64,000 bases of DNA, from the NCBI GenBank assembly GCA_030522415.1, contig CM060125.1, positions 30,068,667-30,132,666 of the forward strand. Reading direction: 5' to 3'. This document shows, in pieces, positions 47,063 through 58,614 of this stretch (position 1 is its first letter; each line of letters starts with the position of its first letter). Below the pieces are notes generated by a model, which was not told where the DNA came from, did not search any database, and saw only the letters and a program-made list of their open reading frames with translations. The stretch is from Channallabes apus (taxonomy: Eukaryota > Chordata > Actinopteri > Siluriformes > Clariidae). A program made the translations under genes and the position numbers.

Positions 47063-47119
<57 letters not shown>
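47063..47119. repeat. (CA)n microsatellite
   Basis: About 57 bp of pure CA just upstream of the tandem duplication at 47133. Confidence 0.96.
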
Positions 47120-47121
<2 letters not shown>

Positions 47122-48021
47122 CAGGAATCCACATAAAGGTTCTTTGTCGCAGCCCCGCAGTGCTTTTAATTAACTACAACGCTGTCATTAATTTTGTCGC
47201 CACTAGAGGGCATAATTACGTAATAGATAATGTTTTTTTAAGGATTCACATTTTCAGGGATTTTCTTGTTTATCCTAAAGCCATATTGTCATAGTATTTG
47301 TATAAAAAGTCTAAGTTGTTATTAAATAATAAAATATAATCAAACAGAGTGTAAAATAAAAAAATACAAATTAATTAACTACAAACACATTAGTAGATTG
47401 ATAATGGGGTAAGGCCAAAAACCAATTAAAAACAAATCAATTAAATTGTATTCGTTTTGATATCAGGTACATTTGTTTGGTGCAATAAGGGACATTTCAT
47501 GTGTTGTTTGAGCTTACTTATGTGCTTATCTGTAAGTGAAAGCCCTGTCAAAGCCCTGTTAATTGCATTGCAGAATTTTTCTCGTTCATCCTTACGTCAT
47601 GTCGTCATTGACTTTATATAAAAATATATATTTTAAATCTTAGTCGTTAGTAAATAATAAAATGTAAAAAAAAACAAAAAAAACTAACATAATATAGTAT
47701 GAAATACTGTAAAGAATAAATTACATTTAACCATAAGTTAATAGGGTGATAATAAAGTAAGTCAAACAAAAAACTATTTAAAACATACCAGCAAAATAAA
47801 TAACATTTTATTAGTCTTGATATAATTTTTTTTTAAACATGAATGACATTTTACGTGTTTTCATTTAATACGAAACGTAGTGGGTTTTTTTGCAGGTCTT
47901 TGTCGCCACCCAGTGTGCTTTTAAATAACTACAATGCTGTCATTTTTATCGCCACTAGAGGGCACCATTGTTTTTTTAGGTAAGGGATTTTATTGTTTAT
48001 CCAAATGTCATATTGTCATAG

Positions 48022-48391
48022 TTCATTCATTCATTCATTTTCTATACCGCTTTATCCTTATATACAGGGTCGCGGGGGCCTGGAGCCTATCCCAGGAAAC
48101 TTAGGGCACAAGGCGGGGTACACCCTGGACAGGGTGCCAATCCATCGCAGGGCACACACACATACACACACTCATTCACACACTACGGGCAATTTGGAAT
48201 GTCAATTAGCCTAACCTACATGTCTTTGGATTGTGGGAGGAAACCGGAGTACCCGGAGGAAACCCACCAAGCACGGGGAGAACATGCAAACTCCATGCAC
48301 ACAGAGACGGGAATCGAGCCTGGCCGGGGAATCGAACCCGGACCCTGGAGGTGCAAGGCGACAGTGCTAACCACTACACCACCGCGCCGCC
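48022..48391 (-). mobile_element. Full-length tRNA-derived SINE (minus strand)
   Basis: On the minus strand it reads GGCGGCGCGGTGGTGTAGTG, then a B-box GGTTCGATTCC, the body TGGAGTTTGCATGTTCTCCC, and ends in (ATGA)n-like tail repeats at its plus-strand left end. Flanks TATTGTCATAG (48011-48021) and TATAGTCATAG (48392-48402) are an 11-bp target duplication with one mismatch. The unoccupied site is preserved in the neighbouring tandem unit near 47282-47300. Confidence 0.92.
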
Positions 48392-48580
48392 TATAGTCAT
48401 AGTATTTGGAAAAAATATAAAAAGTCTTAGTTGTTTTTTAAAAAATTTAATAAAACATAATAGAGTGCAAAATAAAGAATACAATCTAATAATATAATAC
48501 AAATAATTTAACAGGTTGATAATAAAGTAAGGCCAAGAAACAAAACATTCAGGCAAATACATTTAATTTAATTAGTCTTG

Positions 48581-48587
<7 letters not shown>

Positions 48588-48635
<48 letters not shown>

Positions 48636-48654
48636 CGTCCCTTTTTGTAATATA

Positions 48655-48671
<17 letters not shown>
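48588..48671. repeat. (TA)n tracts
   Basis: Two TA runs separated by ACGTCCCTTTTTG. A compound (CA)n-(TA)n-(CA)n-(TA)n-(TG)n cluster follows at 49008-49122. Confidence 0.93.
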
Positions 48672-48685
<14 letters not shown>

Positions 48686-49007
48686 AATACAACTCTAAGC
48701 GAACACTCTGTGAATTTTATTGCAGGTCTTTGTCGCCGCCCAGCGGTGCTTTTAAACAACTACAACAAAGCTGGCATTTTATTAATCGCTACTAGAGGGC
48801 ATAATTTTTTTAATTATTATTATTTTTTTAGGAACGCTCAATTTTATGGATTTTATTTTTTATACATATTTTCATCGTGTTTGTATAAAATATCTTTTTA
48901 AATCATAGTGTTTATTAATTAGTGTTTATTAATTAATAAAATACAATAAAAATTTTAAAATAAAGAACAATTTAGTTAATAGGTTGATAATAAATGTAAC
49001 GATATAA

Positions 49008-49121
<114 letters not shown>

Positions 49122-49858
49122 ATAACTATTTAAAATATTATATATATAATATTTTAAATATTAAAATAGTAATATGAATATTATTTTTATTTTATTTCAT
49201 TATGACTATATAATAGTAAAATATAATAGACAGTAAAATAAATAGTAAAATAATAATAAGGCAAAAGACAAATAAAACATAAAATCAATCTGTATATATA
49301 CTCTATTTTTATTTCTTTATTGTTTGTTTATTTTGTGGATTGATTTTTAAAAGGAGACATGTGGACAAACAGTCAAGCAGTTCGGTTAATGACAAGGATT
49401 GAGAAAAGATACTGACTTTTAACCACAAACTAGATTTCCCCCCCAAATTTTACAGTCCTCAAAAGTAAAAACTAAATAATTATAGAATTAAGAATATAGA
49501 TGACTTCCTGTTGTTTATTTAATTCATTTAATTTGTAACCATGGTGTTGTTTGCTTTTGCAATATCTCCCTGAAGAGTCACCCAGAACCCTGAGCTCGAC
49601 TGTAGTGACTCAGACTGTGACACCGCCGTCTGTCTGTCTGTGACTCAATACTTTTTATTATGACTCATAAGAAATACAGCTGTGTCTGTCTGTCTGTCTG
49701 TCTGTCTGTCTGCCGGGCCACCTGGGCACTGAGCTAATAACCAGAATCTTTTTGTTCCTAGTTTAAAACTGTTTTATTATTTTTTTTAACACTTTGTGTG
49801 TGACACAGACAGCTGCCTGATTCTAGCTAGCATTAGCCGGTGGGATGGGAATGCTATC

Positions 49859-51500
49859 CAGTGTTGGGGGACATTACATTTTAAAGTAGCTAATTACTGT
49901 CTTTACTTTGTAAAGTACAAAATTACTGTCATTAAAAAGTAATCAGTTACATTACAGCGATACTTTCTGATAAAAGTAACCCTAACCCTAACTAGTACTT
50001 TTCCATTGCAAAAAAATGAAAACTCCTTTGTGATTCCTCCTGTATGTTGTTTTAGTCAAGACCTTTATAATTATTATACCGTCATCACTCAGACAAGTTT
50101 GGCCCATAATCTGTTAACCACTAATACCCCCATCTCACCTACTAATACCCCTATCTCACCTACTAATACCCCTCTCTCACCTACTAATACCCCTATCTCA
50201 CCTATTAATACCCCTATCTCACCTACTAATACCCCTATCTCACCTACTAATACCCCTATCTCACCTATTAATACCCCTATCTCACCTACTAATACCCCTA
50301 TCTCACCTACTAATACCCCTCTCTCACCTATTAATACCCCTATCTCACCTACTAATACCCCTATCTCACCTACTAATACCCCTCTCTCACCTACTAATAC
50401 CCCCATCTCACCTACTAATACCCCTATCTCACCTACTAATACCCCTATCTCACCTACTAATACCCCTCTCTCACCTATTAATACCCCTATCTCACCTACT
50501 AATACCCCTATCTCACCTACTAATACCCCTCTCTCACCTACTAATACCCCCATCTCACCTACTAATACCCCTCTCTCACCTACTAATACCCCTATCTCAC
50601 CTACTAATACCCCTATCTCACCTACTAATACTCCTATCTCACCTACTAATACCCCTATCTCACCTACTAATACCCCTATCTCACCTATTAATACCCCTAT
50701 CTCACCTACTAATACCCCTATCTCACCTACTAATACCCCTCTCTCACCTACTAATACCCCCATCTCACCTACTAATACCCCTCTCTCACCTACTAATACC
50801 CCTATCTCACCTACTAATACCCCTATCTCACCTACTAATACTCCTATCTCACCTACTAATACCCCTATCTCACCTACTAATACCCCTATCTCACCTATTA
50901 ATACCCCTATCTCACCTACTAATACCCCTATCTCACCTACTAATACCCCTCTCTCACCTACTAATACCCCCATCTCACCTACTAATACCCCTATCTCTCC
51001 TACTAATACCCCTATCTCACCTACTAATACCCCCATTTCACCTACTAATACCCCTCTCTCACCTACTAATACCCCTCTCTCACCTACTAATACCCCTCTC
51101 TCACCTACTAATACCCCTATCTCACCTATGCGGTTAAAACATGTAAATTTTTTTAGCGACCCTCGCGGGAGCTCGCGGACCCTGCAGAACTTCGCGGGAT
51201 GTTGAGCGTCACTCGCGGAGGCTCACGGTCCCTAACACCGCATCTCACTGTAAGTCAAGCCGCATTGGTGAGATAAAGGTTATAACAGCAGGAATAACAG
51301 AGGGGGCGGGTTATTGGCTTGTAGGACGACTTTCACACACACGCACTAACGGATTGGGAATCATTGCTGTCTGGATCACATGATTACATAAATTGACAGA
51401 TTACATAAAAAAAGTAACTAACTAACTAAGTACTTAAATGGCGACCGTTACATCAAAAAAGTAATCCAAGTAACTTTGCAATGCGTTACACCCAACACTG
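49859..51500. mobile_element. hAT-like element hosting a minisatellite
   Basis: Ends CAGTGTTGGG and CCCAACACTG are perfect 10-bp inverted repeats, and subterminal 'AGTAACT' and 'TTACTT' motifs face each other, as in other fish hAT families. Flanks ATGCTATC and GTGCTGAC agree at only 5 of 8 positions, so the duplication is eroded or absent. About 1010 bp of the 1642 bp is a 21-bp tandem repeat. Confidence 0.65.
50118..51129. repeat. 21-bp-unit minisatellite, about 48 copies
   Basis: The unit is ACTAATACCCCTATCTCACC plus T, 21 bp. Variants differ mainly at three sites (CTATCTC, CTCTCTC or CCATCTC; ACTAAT or ATTAAT). Because 21 is a multiple of 3, all frames stay open: plus-strand translation is TNTPISP repeated, minus-strand is a GVLVGEI-type repeat. 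Blocks of variants recur in the same order, showing a higher-order repeat from local duplications. Confidence 0.97.
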
Positions 51501-51960
51501 GTGCTGACCCTCTCCCTCTCCCTAACCCTCTCCTCCTCCTGAGAGACAGTCACAGGTTAGCTGAACACTGTCGAAGACGACGTTAGCTGTCCGATTATGT
51601 GCACTTGAGTGTATCAAACCTTATTTCATTCTTATTTAGACTCGTTTTACTGTACCGAAACAAAACTGCTTCTAGTGGACGACTGTTGGTCAGAAATGGT
51701 CAAAATGACGTGAAGGTGCATTTTAATGTTGTGCCCTGAAACTGTCAATGTGAAAAAAGACTTATGGGTGAGGGGAAAATCCACATGTCTGACGCTAACT
51801 CTAACACGTGTGTGAATTACACGTGTCCATGTTACACCTGGATCAGGCAGGTATTCACCGGTGAAGTTCAGGTGGCAGATTTATAATTATTAAGGAACAG
51901 GCTGGATTGATGTTGACCGACTCGGCCACGGGGATCATTTCCACATTAGGAATGCACTTC

Positions 51961-52108
51961 CGACACTCCTGCCCTGTGTTTGCACTTCTCTTTCCCTAGA
52001 AGTTGTTTCTATGCCCTGAGGCGTGCAGGGTGTGTTGGAGTGATGACGAAATACACTCCTGGCTATAAAAAACTCAGCAGTTTGTCAGAGCAGCAGAAAT
52101 CATCAGAC
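51961..52108 (+). promoter_or_regulatory. plek2: Putative plek2 5' region
   Basis: A TATAAAA box lies at 52064-52070, 39 bp before the start codon, which would give a very short leader. A pyrimidine run plus TAG just before 52000 could instead be a splice acceptor for an upstream non-coding exon. The sequence alone does not decide. Confidence 0.35.
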
Positions 52109-52678
52109 ATGGACGCGCAGAACGGCTCTGTTCTTAAGCAAGGCTTTTTGGTCAAAAGGGTGAGTTGTGTTTTTTATTCTGGAAACGAAATGAATATATA
52201 AAGGAATAAAATAATGAAACGCTTTGTGTCGAGCTATAAGAGGAAAACAATCCGTGATGAAGCAGAGTTACTGTTTCCACTCTGAAGTTTGGTTATTTTA
52301 CCTACAGTATAAAAGCCTATCCTGAAGTGTTTTATTCCTCTTATACTACAGCAGTAATCATTGTTTTTCTTACTAAATAATAAAGCAACAGAGTTTTATC
52401 TGGTTAAATCCATGTTCAGTGGTTGTGAAAAAGTGGCTGCTCTTCTCACTTACATCCTATCAGCTCTAAACAGTGACCAGGATTCATTTATTGTCTCCCT
52501 TTACATTAAAAAGACCAAAAATCTGTCTGTCACATTAATCTGTTCTGAAAAAAGTCTTTTACAAAACATTGACACTGGAGACTCATATATCGACTCATAT
52601 AGACTCATATATCGGAAATATATGTCTCCGTACGAAAGCCAACTTCACCGTATTAAGGATTTTACATTATTATTATAA

Positions 52679-52719
<41 letters not shown>

Positions 52720-54509
52720 GTCATTATTATTGCACTCCCTGTGAACGAGCCATTATTACTCTTTTTGCAGCGTCACTACTGTAATGTCAGACATTTAATC
52801 AACACCTTCTGACCAATCAGAAGCCAGAATTGGCAAATCTGACAAATCTTTTCAACTTTCTCACCAGGGTCACATGGTTCACAACTGGAAGGTTCGGTGG
52901 TTCGTCCTGAAAGCCGAGCAGCTGCTTTACTACAGGTACGAGGGGGGAAAACGGGACTCGTGCCACAGAGGGAGCATCCCGTTACACGACTGTGAGATCA
53001 CCTGTCCGTACCTGGAATATGAAAACAGACCGGTAAGACAGCACGACTTAACCCATAGTGTTCTCTTACTGATTAGATTTCACATTCGGTCCTGGAGATA
53101 AAAATGGGACGGTCCCAAGCTTCTTTATTCATTTTCAAGCCATGCGTACGAGATGTATGAAGGTTTATCCTGAAGACGTATCCTGTGCAGTGTGTAACTT
53201 TGTTTGCATTACATGACAAGGCAGACTTGTCGGGTGTGTCTCTGTGATTTGTTCCATCTAGTTCACAGCTGCAGGCTGCTAAAATCCCACTTATTCAATA
53301 AATAGTCGTATTAAATCAGTATTAAATCCAGCTTGCCAGGGACACAGTGTGTGTTTTCTGTTTTTTTATTCCATCACCACAGTAACCTGGTGTGTGTTCT
53401 GTATTGCGAGCTTGTTGTGGCTTGTGTTCAATAGTTAAACAGTCAGTCGGTGGAAAGAGACACACACATGGAGACATTACTAAACATTAATTCAACAAAA
53501 AAGGAGATGCTACAAGCTTGTACACCACAGTCCTGCACTGCTGAATTCTCAGAAGGTGTTGAGTCGAATACCTCACAAATGAAACATTATTATAAGCGAT
53601 ATTATACATGGTGATGGTGTTTATCATTCACTTATGTAAGGAGTCTCCAGTGTCAGTGCTTTATAACAGGTACATCTGTCTCCTCTAGCTGGTTCTGAGA
53701 CTGAAGACCAAGACGTCAGAGGAGTACTTCCTGGAGGCGTGTTCTCGGGAAGAGCGAGACGAGTGGGCCGCGGAGATCGACGTGGCCGTGAGGAGACGCG
53801 GCTCTGGTGACACAAAATCTCCGTCTCCGGCTGTTCGTAAACCTTCACAATCGCTGCAGCTCCACAGGATTAACCTCAGGTGAGGCGAGTTTCAGGCCGG
53901 TCGAATCTTTATATTACGTTCGTTATCATTATTATGGAAAGGCCTGAATTCTGGACTCAGGAGCAGCTGATTAGTTTATGGAAGGAGTCTCCAATGTCAG
54001 TGCTTCTTTAACACGCGGAGTTTTAGGAGTTTACGCTTCTTTGCTTTCAAAAGATTCAAAGAACTTTGTTAATCCCAGAGGGAAATCGCTTAAACTTGCA
54101 GTTGCTTACAGTCGTTTACAGGAGGAAAGGACGAGTAAAAAAAGAAATAATTATAATTATATATTTCTTTATACAGATATTGCACATGTGAGGGAAAAAA
54201 AAGGAAAGATATTGCACCAGTTACTGTATATGTGCAATAGCAATATGTGCAGTTATATGGGTAATTCAGGGTTTCTGTGTGTGTGTGTGTGTGTGTAACA
54301 GTCAGGTGGTGGACTCCATGTATGATGTTCACAGCGGCATTAAGATGAGCAGCCACGTGGAGCAGGGCAGCACCTACATCAACTGCTTCTCAGGTCTGTG
54401 TCCTTACAACACACACACACACACACACACTTTTGTCTTTTTTAATCCAGTTTGAAGTGTAATATAATTAGAGTATTATAAATATTTGTGAAATGCTAAT
54501 GGTATTGTG

Positions 54510-54547
<38 letters not shown>

Positions 54548-54960
54548 GCTCGGCAGTAGTGGACTGGTTGGTGTTCTCTCAGCTGGCTCTGACTCGGGTG
54601 GAGGCCGTGACTCTGGCGTCGGCTCTGCTGGATGAAGGCTGTGTGAGAGCGGTGGGAGTGAAGAGTGTAGCCGCCGTGAGGAACGCCGCTCTAGGAGAAC
54701 AGTTCCTCGACGATTCTTCGGCTCTCTACAGCTTCGTACGGTTTCTTTTTCTTGTCTGAATGTCGTTGATTATTGTATTAGCAGGTGTACGGATCCAGTA
54801 AGATTTTTTTTAACTGTAAGTGTGTGTGTGTGTGTGTGGTATTAGGCTGAGAGTTTGAAGAAGAGGGGGAGTGTGAAGTCAGAGAAGTCTGTATCTGCGG
54901 TGGAGCTGAGTGGAAGAGTGCAGAAGAGAGGATACCTGGTCAAACAGGTGAGGAAAACAG

Positions 54961-55006
<46 letters not shown>

Positions 55007-55037
55007 CGTCATGAAGGTTCTAAATCTAAATCAGACC

Positions 55038-55070
<33 letters not shown>

Positions 55071-55108
55071 TCTTCTAAGGGAGTGAACATATTGTGAGTC
55101 TGTTGCTG

Positions 55109-55152
<44 letters not shown>

Positions 55153-55592
55153 TCAGGGACACAATGTGAAGAACTGGAAGGTTCGACTCTTTGTGCTGAG
55201 GTCAGAGCCAGGTTTCTTGCACTACTACGACCCGAGCAAGGTGAGCGCGATGACGTTGATTTAGTTTTGTTAAACACACATATGTGTGTTTATGTGTAAA
55301 TACACGCAGATGTTCTTTAAAAAGAGGAATAAATCACTTGCAAGTAAATATATTTAGAAATGAAAATGAAACAATAGATTCATATAAAATCAGTTTTGTA
55401 AGATTCTGCTTTTCTTCCCCCCCTAACTCCGGCAGAATATGAGTGCGATGAGTCTTTTTGTGTTTTCTTCTTGTTGCTTATGGTTGTGTACCGACTTGTC
55501 CACTTCATTCCTCAGGATGAAATCACTCCTGTCGGCGGGATCTCTTTACGCGGTTGTCTGATTTCTTCTCTGGATGACAATGGCATACCCTC

Positions 55593-55626
<34 letters not shown>

Positions 55627-55901
55627 AGTCACCATAATGTCATTATAGTGTAACAGTAATGTTTTGCAGCTCTGTCATTATTTGCTGCATGTTCAGACAG
55701 GTTAAAGACGTGCGCTAAAGTCTTTATCCCGTTAGCTGAGAGTTTACTCTGCTGCGTGTTTCGTCATGTGCAGGCGTGAAAGGTAAAGTCCAGGGGAACC
55801 TGTTTAAGATCATCACTCAGACCGACAGACGTTACTTCATCCAGGCTCCCACACACCAGGAGAAGATGGAGTGGATCGAAGCCATCAAGCAGCAAACATA
55901 A
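52109..55901 (+). CDS. plek2: Pleckstrin-2 (PH-DEP-PH)
   Basis: Phosphoinositide-binding adaptor that in vertebrates acts at the membrane and actin cytoskeleton. Nine exons join in phase: 52109-52159, 52868-53032, 53689-53879, 54302-54393, 54548-54735, 54846-54947, 55157-55240, 55516-55594, 55774-55901, giving 359 residues (human 353). PH1 is about 8-107 (GFLVKRGHMVHNWKVRWFVL ... EEYFLEACSREERDEW), DEP about 137-225 (VDWLVFSQLALTRVEAVTLA, GEQFLDDSSALYSF), PH2 about 247-357 (GYLVKQGHNVKNWKVRLFVL, FLHYYDPSK, MEWIEAIKQQT). ITCPYLEYENRP is specific to PLEK2 rather than PLEK. The start was chosen because the residues after it align with the family N-terminus; an in-frame ATG at 52043 is upstream. 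Several introns carry UG repeats directly at the splice sites. Confidence 0.96.
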
Positions 55902-56434
55902 AGACGTGATTTGTTTAAAAAAACAGCAGCGTCGCGGTGAGGGTTCAGGCTTTCACACCTACAGTAGACGTCCTGTGTGATCATGCGGGCGTGGTTTGGA
56001 GCACTGAGTATTACAGTCCACAATATTCAGCATAAAATTCACAACTTTTTGCTTCCAGAGGTATTTAAAGTTTAAAATGCAGTGCTCAGCACCGGTTCAT
56101 TCAGATCCATGCTCGTGGACTTTGCTAGTTCCTCTAAACACCATCACAAGCCATATGAGGTATAAGAGACAAATTTCAGGATTCTCAGCATTTGTTCTTA
56201 AGGAACACTCTGAAGTCCACGCTGAAGCTCATCCTGCTGGCAGCATTTTTAATACGGATTTAATTAATTCACGACTCTCATACAGTAACGTGTAGACTAA
56301 TATTTTAGTGACTGTATGTGCAGCGATGGTACAGATCAACGTCTGCTGTTTCTTTAACTTATTCTCACTCTAAGCACTTTTGTTGTCTTATGCACAACTC
56401 CTTGCTGTAATACATGTTTTATAGCAAGCAAAAC

Positions 56435-56473
<39 letters not shown>

Positions 56474-56725
56474 TAATTTCTTTAATTTGGAACATTTATA
56501 ACCAGGCATGTGTTGATATTATTGTCTCATCATTCTATACTGTATTGTAATAATGCTGTACTAAATGTAAATTACAACATATAAAGCACTAAACTTATAA
56601 ATTAGTGCATGCTGTAAATACATGAACAAATACTAATACAATCAGCTAAAAAGTGCAGTAAGTTGAAATACAGTGTGGTGTATAGATGTGGTATACATGC
56701 ACATGTCCATTTTTTTATCATGTAA

Positions 56726-56731
56726 AATAAA
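56726..56731 (+). terminator. plek2: plek2 polyadenylation signal
   Basis: AATAAA about 825 bp after the plek2 stop, followed by a TGTATTTATTGT-rich stretch. An ATT trinucleotide repeat lies in the 3' UTR at 56437-56473. Confidence 0.55.
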
Positions 56732-56988
56732 CTGTATTTATTGTACACTTGAGAGCAGCTTCATCCCTTTCTTAATAAAAAATGTTTCCTGAATCTTAGT
56801 GAGGAATGAAAGTGTTACTGTTCGTAATCAAAGAGGAAAAAAATTAAGAAGGAAAGAAATTAAAACTTGGTTTATATATTTATTTTATAATAAAAACAAT
56901 TAAGATTGATATAGTAAAAAAAGAAAAATATTAAGAGTAAGAAAAGTAAATGAAAATACCAATTTGATCCTGTGTGCTGAAAATAAAG

Positions 56989-57066
56989 AATTGAAAAAAA
57001 AAAAATCTTATAACTTCCAAAAATATATTTATATTTTTGGAAGTTATAAGATTTTTTTTTTCAATT
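56989..57066. repeat. Near-perfect 78-bp palindrome
   Basis: Arms of about 37-39 bp read AATTG-A(12)-TCTTATAACTTCC-AAAAATATA and its reverse complement with T(10), separated by two T. The only difference is two bases in the homopolymer. It lies about 260 bp downstream of the plek2 poly(A) signal and directly upstream of a LINE/SINE-like tail. Confidence 0.93.
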
Positions 57067-57294
57067 ATTTATGTCAATTGTTAAAAGCGCTATACAAATA
57101 AAACTGAATTGAATTGAAAAATATTAAAGAAAGAAAAGCCAAAGACAAGACATAAGGAAACAAATGTAAAAAGAAATCAAAATGCTTAAGAAGAAAAAAC
57201 AAAGAGTAAAGGAGAGAACAATTCTTTGAAAAAAAAAATGTGGCTACAAAAAGGTCCAAAAATGAGAAATGCTAAGACTGGACACAAAATCTGT

Positions 57295-57296
<2 letters not shown>

Positions 57297-57368
<72 letters not shown>
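57297..57368. repeat. (GT)n microsatellite
   Basis: About 72 bp of pure GT between plek2 and the galectin-related gene. Confidence 0.97.
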
Positions 57369-57370
<2 letters not shown>

Positions 57371-57972
57371 GTTTAAAGTGAACTAACTAACTGGTTGGCA
57401 TGAAGTGACATCACCAGCAGAAGGGGAAAAGTCACATTTACAGACCTTCTGTTAGTTTATTATTTTGAAATGTTTAAAATAGAAAATAGAAATTGGCGTC
57501 TCTATAATATACCAGCTGTAAATTATACAAACCTTAACAAAAAGAAGAAGGGTGAGTTTAAAGTGAAGCTGCTGATTGGTCAGTTCAGTGTGACATCACC
57601 AGTGACAGTTAGATTTGAAATTTCCTTACAGTCCATTAGTGTATTTAATAAAAAAATCTAGTCAAGTTAAAGTCTTCATTAATTTAAAACAACTGCAGTT
57701 TAGAAAACAGGCTGCTTGTTAAAATAAAATAAAAAAAAACCTTTTAGAAATAAAGCAGTGCGAAAAGTGTAGAAGAATAACTGATGTGCTTAAAAGAAGT
57801 GTGATGTAAAAAATAGCGTATTGGCAGCATGGACATGTTAATAATAAAGTACATTAATGATGCAACTTCATACATATTGTTCATGTCACGTCCCTGAAGA
57901 CGTTCCTCTAGAGTCAGTGGTGTAAGTCATGACCATTAACACAACAACATCTTAGTGACTTGCAAAAAGACT

Positions 57973-57978
57973 TTTATT
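57973..57978 (-). terminator. Polyadenylation signal of the galectin-related gene
   Basis: AATAAA on the minus strand (TTTATT on plus), 637 bp beyond the stop codon. This fits a 3' UTR from 58614 down to about 57955, so the gene converges with plek2. Confidence 0.5.
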
Positions 57979-58614
57979 GTCTTCAAACTGAATCAAATTC
58001 AGACGAAGGTATTTTGAGAGACATGTGTTGTTTTTTATTTCACAATCAGACACGTTGATTTCCTTCGCCTGTGTGTTCGTCAGAGTAATGCGAACAGGCA
58101 GAGAAATGGTCAGGCAAACTTTAATGCAGCATAGATGAACATCAGAGTGTGTGTTAAAAGTGCGAATTTTAGGTGCGTGTGTGTGAGACACACACACCAC
58201 CCTGTTCTATAGCACCATATAAGATATTAAATCAGAAATCTCTTCGAGAGCTTTCTGAGGTTGTATTTTTACTGCCTGTGTGAAGACAGTGTAGCCCCAA
58301 CACACACACAGACACACTCATATACAGTACACACACTTGTCAAGGCACTTCAGTTGGAATACGAAAGAGCCAAAGGTCAAGGTCAAGGCTGTAGCAGGTA
58401 GAAGTCCATTAGAGCTTTGGAAGATATGACATTCTGTATGAGATTAGACGTGGATTTTTCCTGACGGAGTGTCAGTACAGAGGGTAAAAGGTCACTAAAG
58501 GAGGGACATTTTGTTAAACAAACTCGGTGAAACAATAATTCGCAATTATCGTATAAGTGCCTCTGTGTGTGTGTGTTTGATCTTTTTTGATGTTTTTTTG
58601 GATGGCCACTTTTT

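Noticed and set aside
50118..51129. CRISPR-like array of regularly spaced repeats
   Set aside because: The units are contiguous with no unique spacers, and the genome is a vertebrate.
50006..51205. 399-codon open frame (TNTPISP repeats) and its 315-codon minus-strand counterpart
   Set aside because: Both are produced by a 21-bp tandem repeat without stop codons inside a transposon-like element; no promoter, splice context or non-repetitive domain supports a protein.
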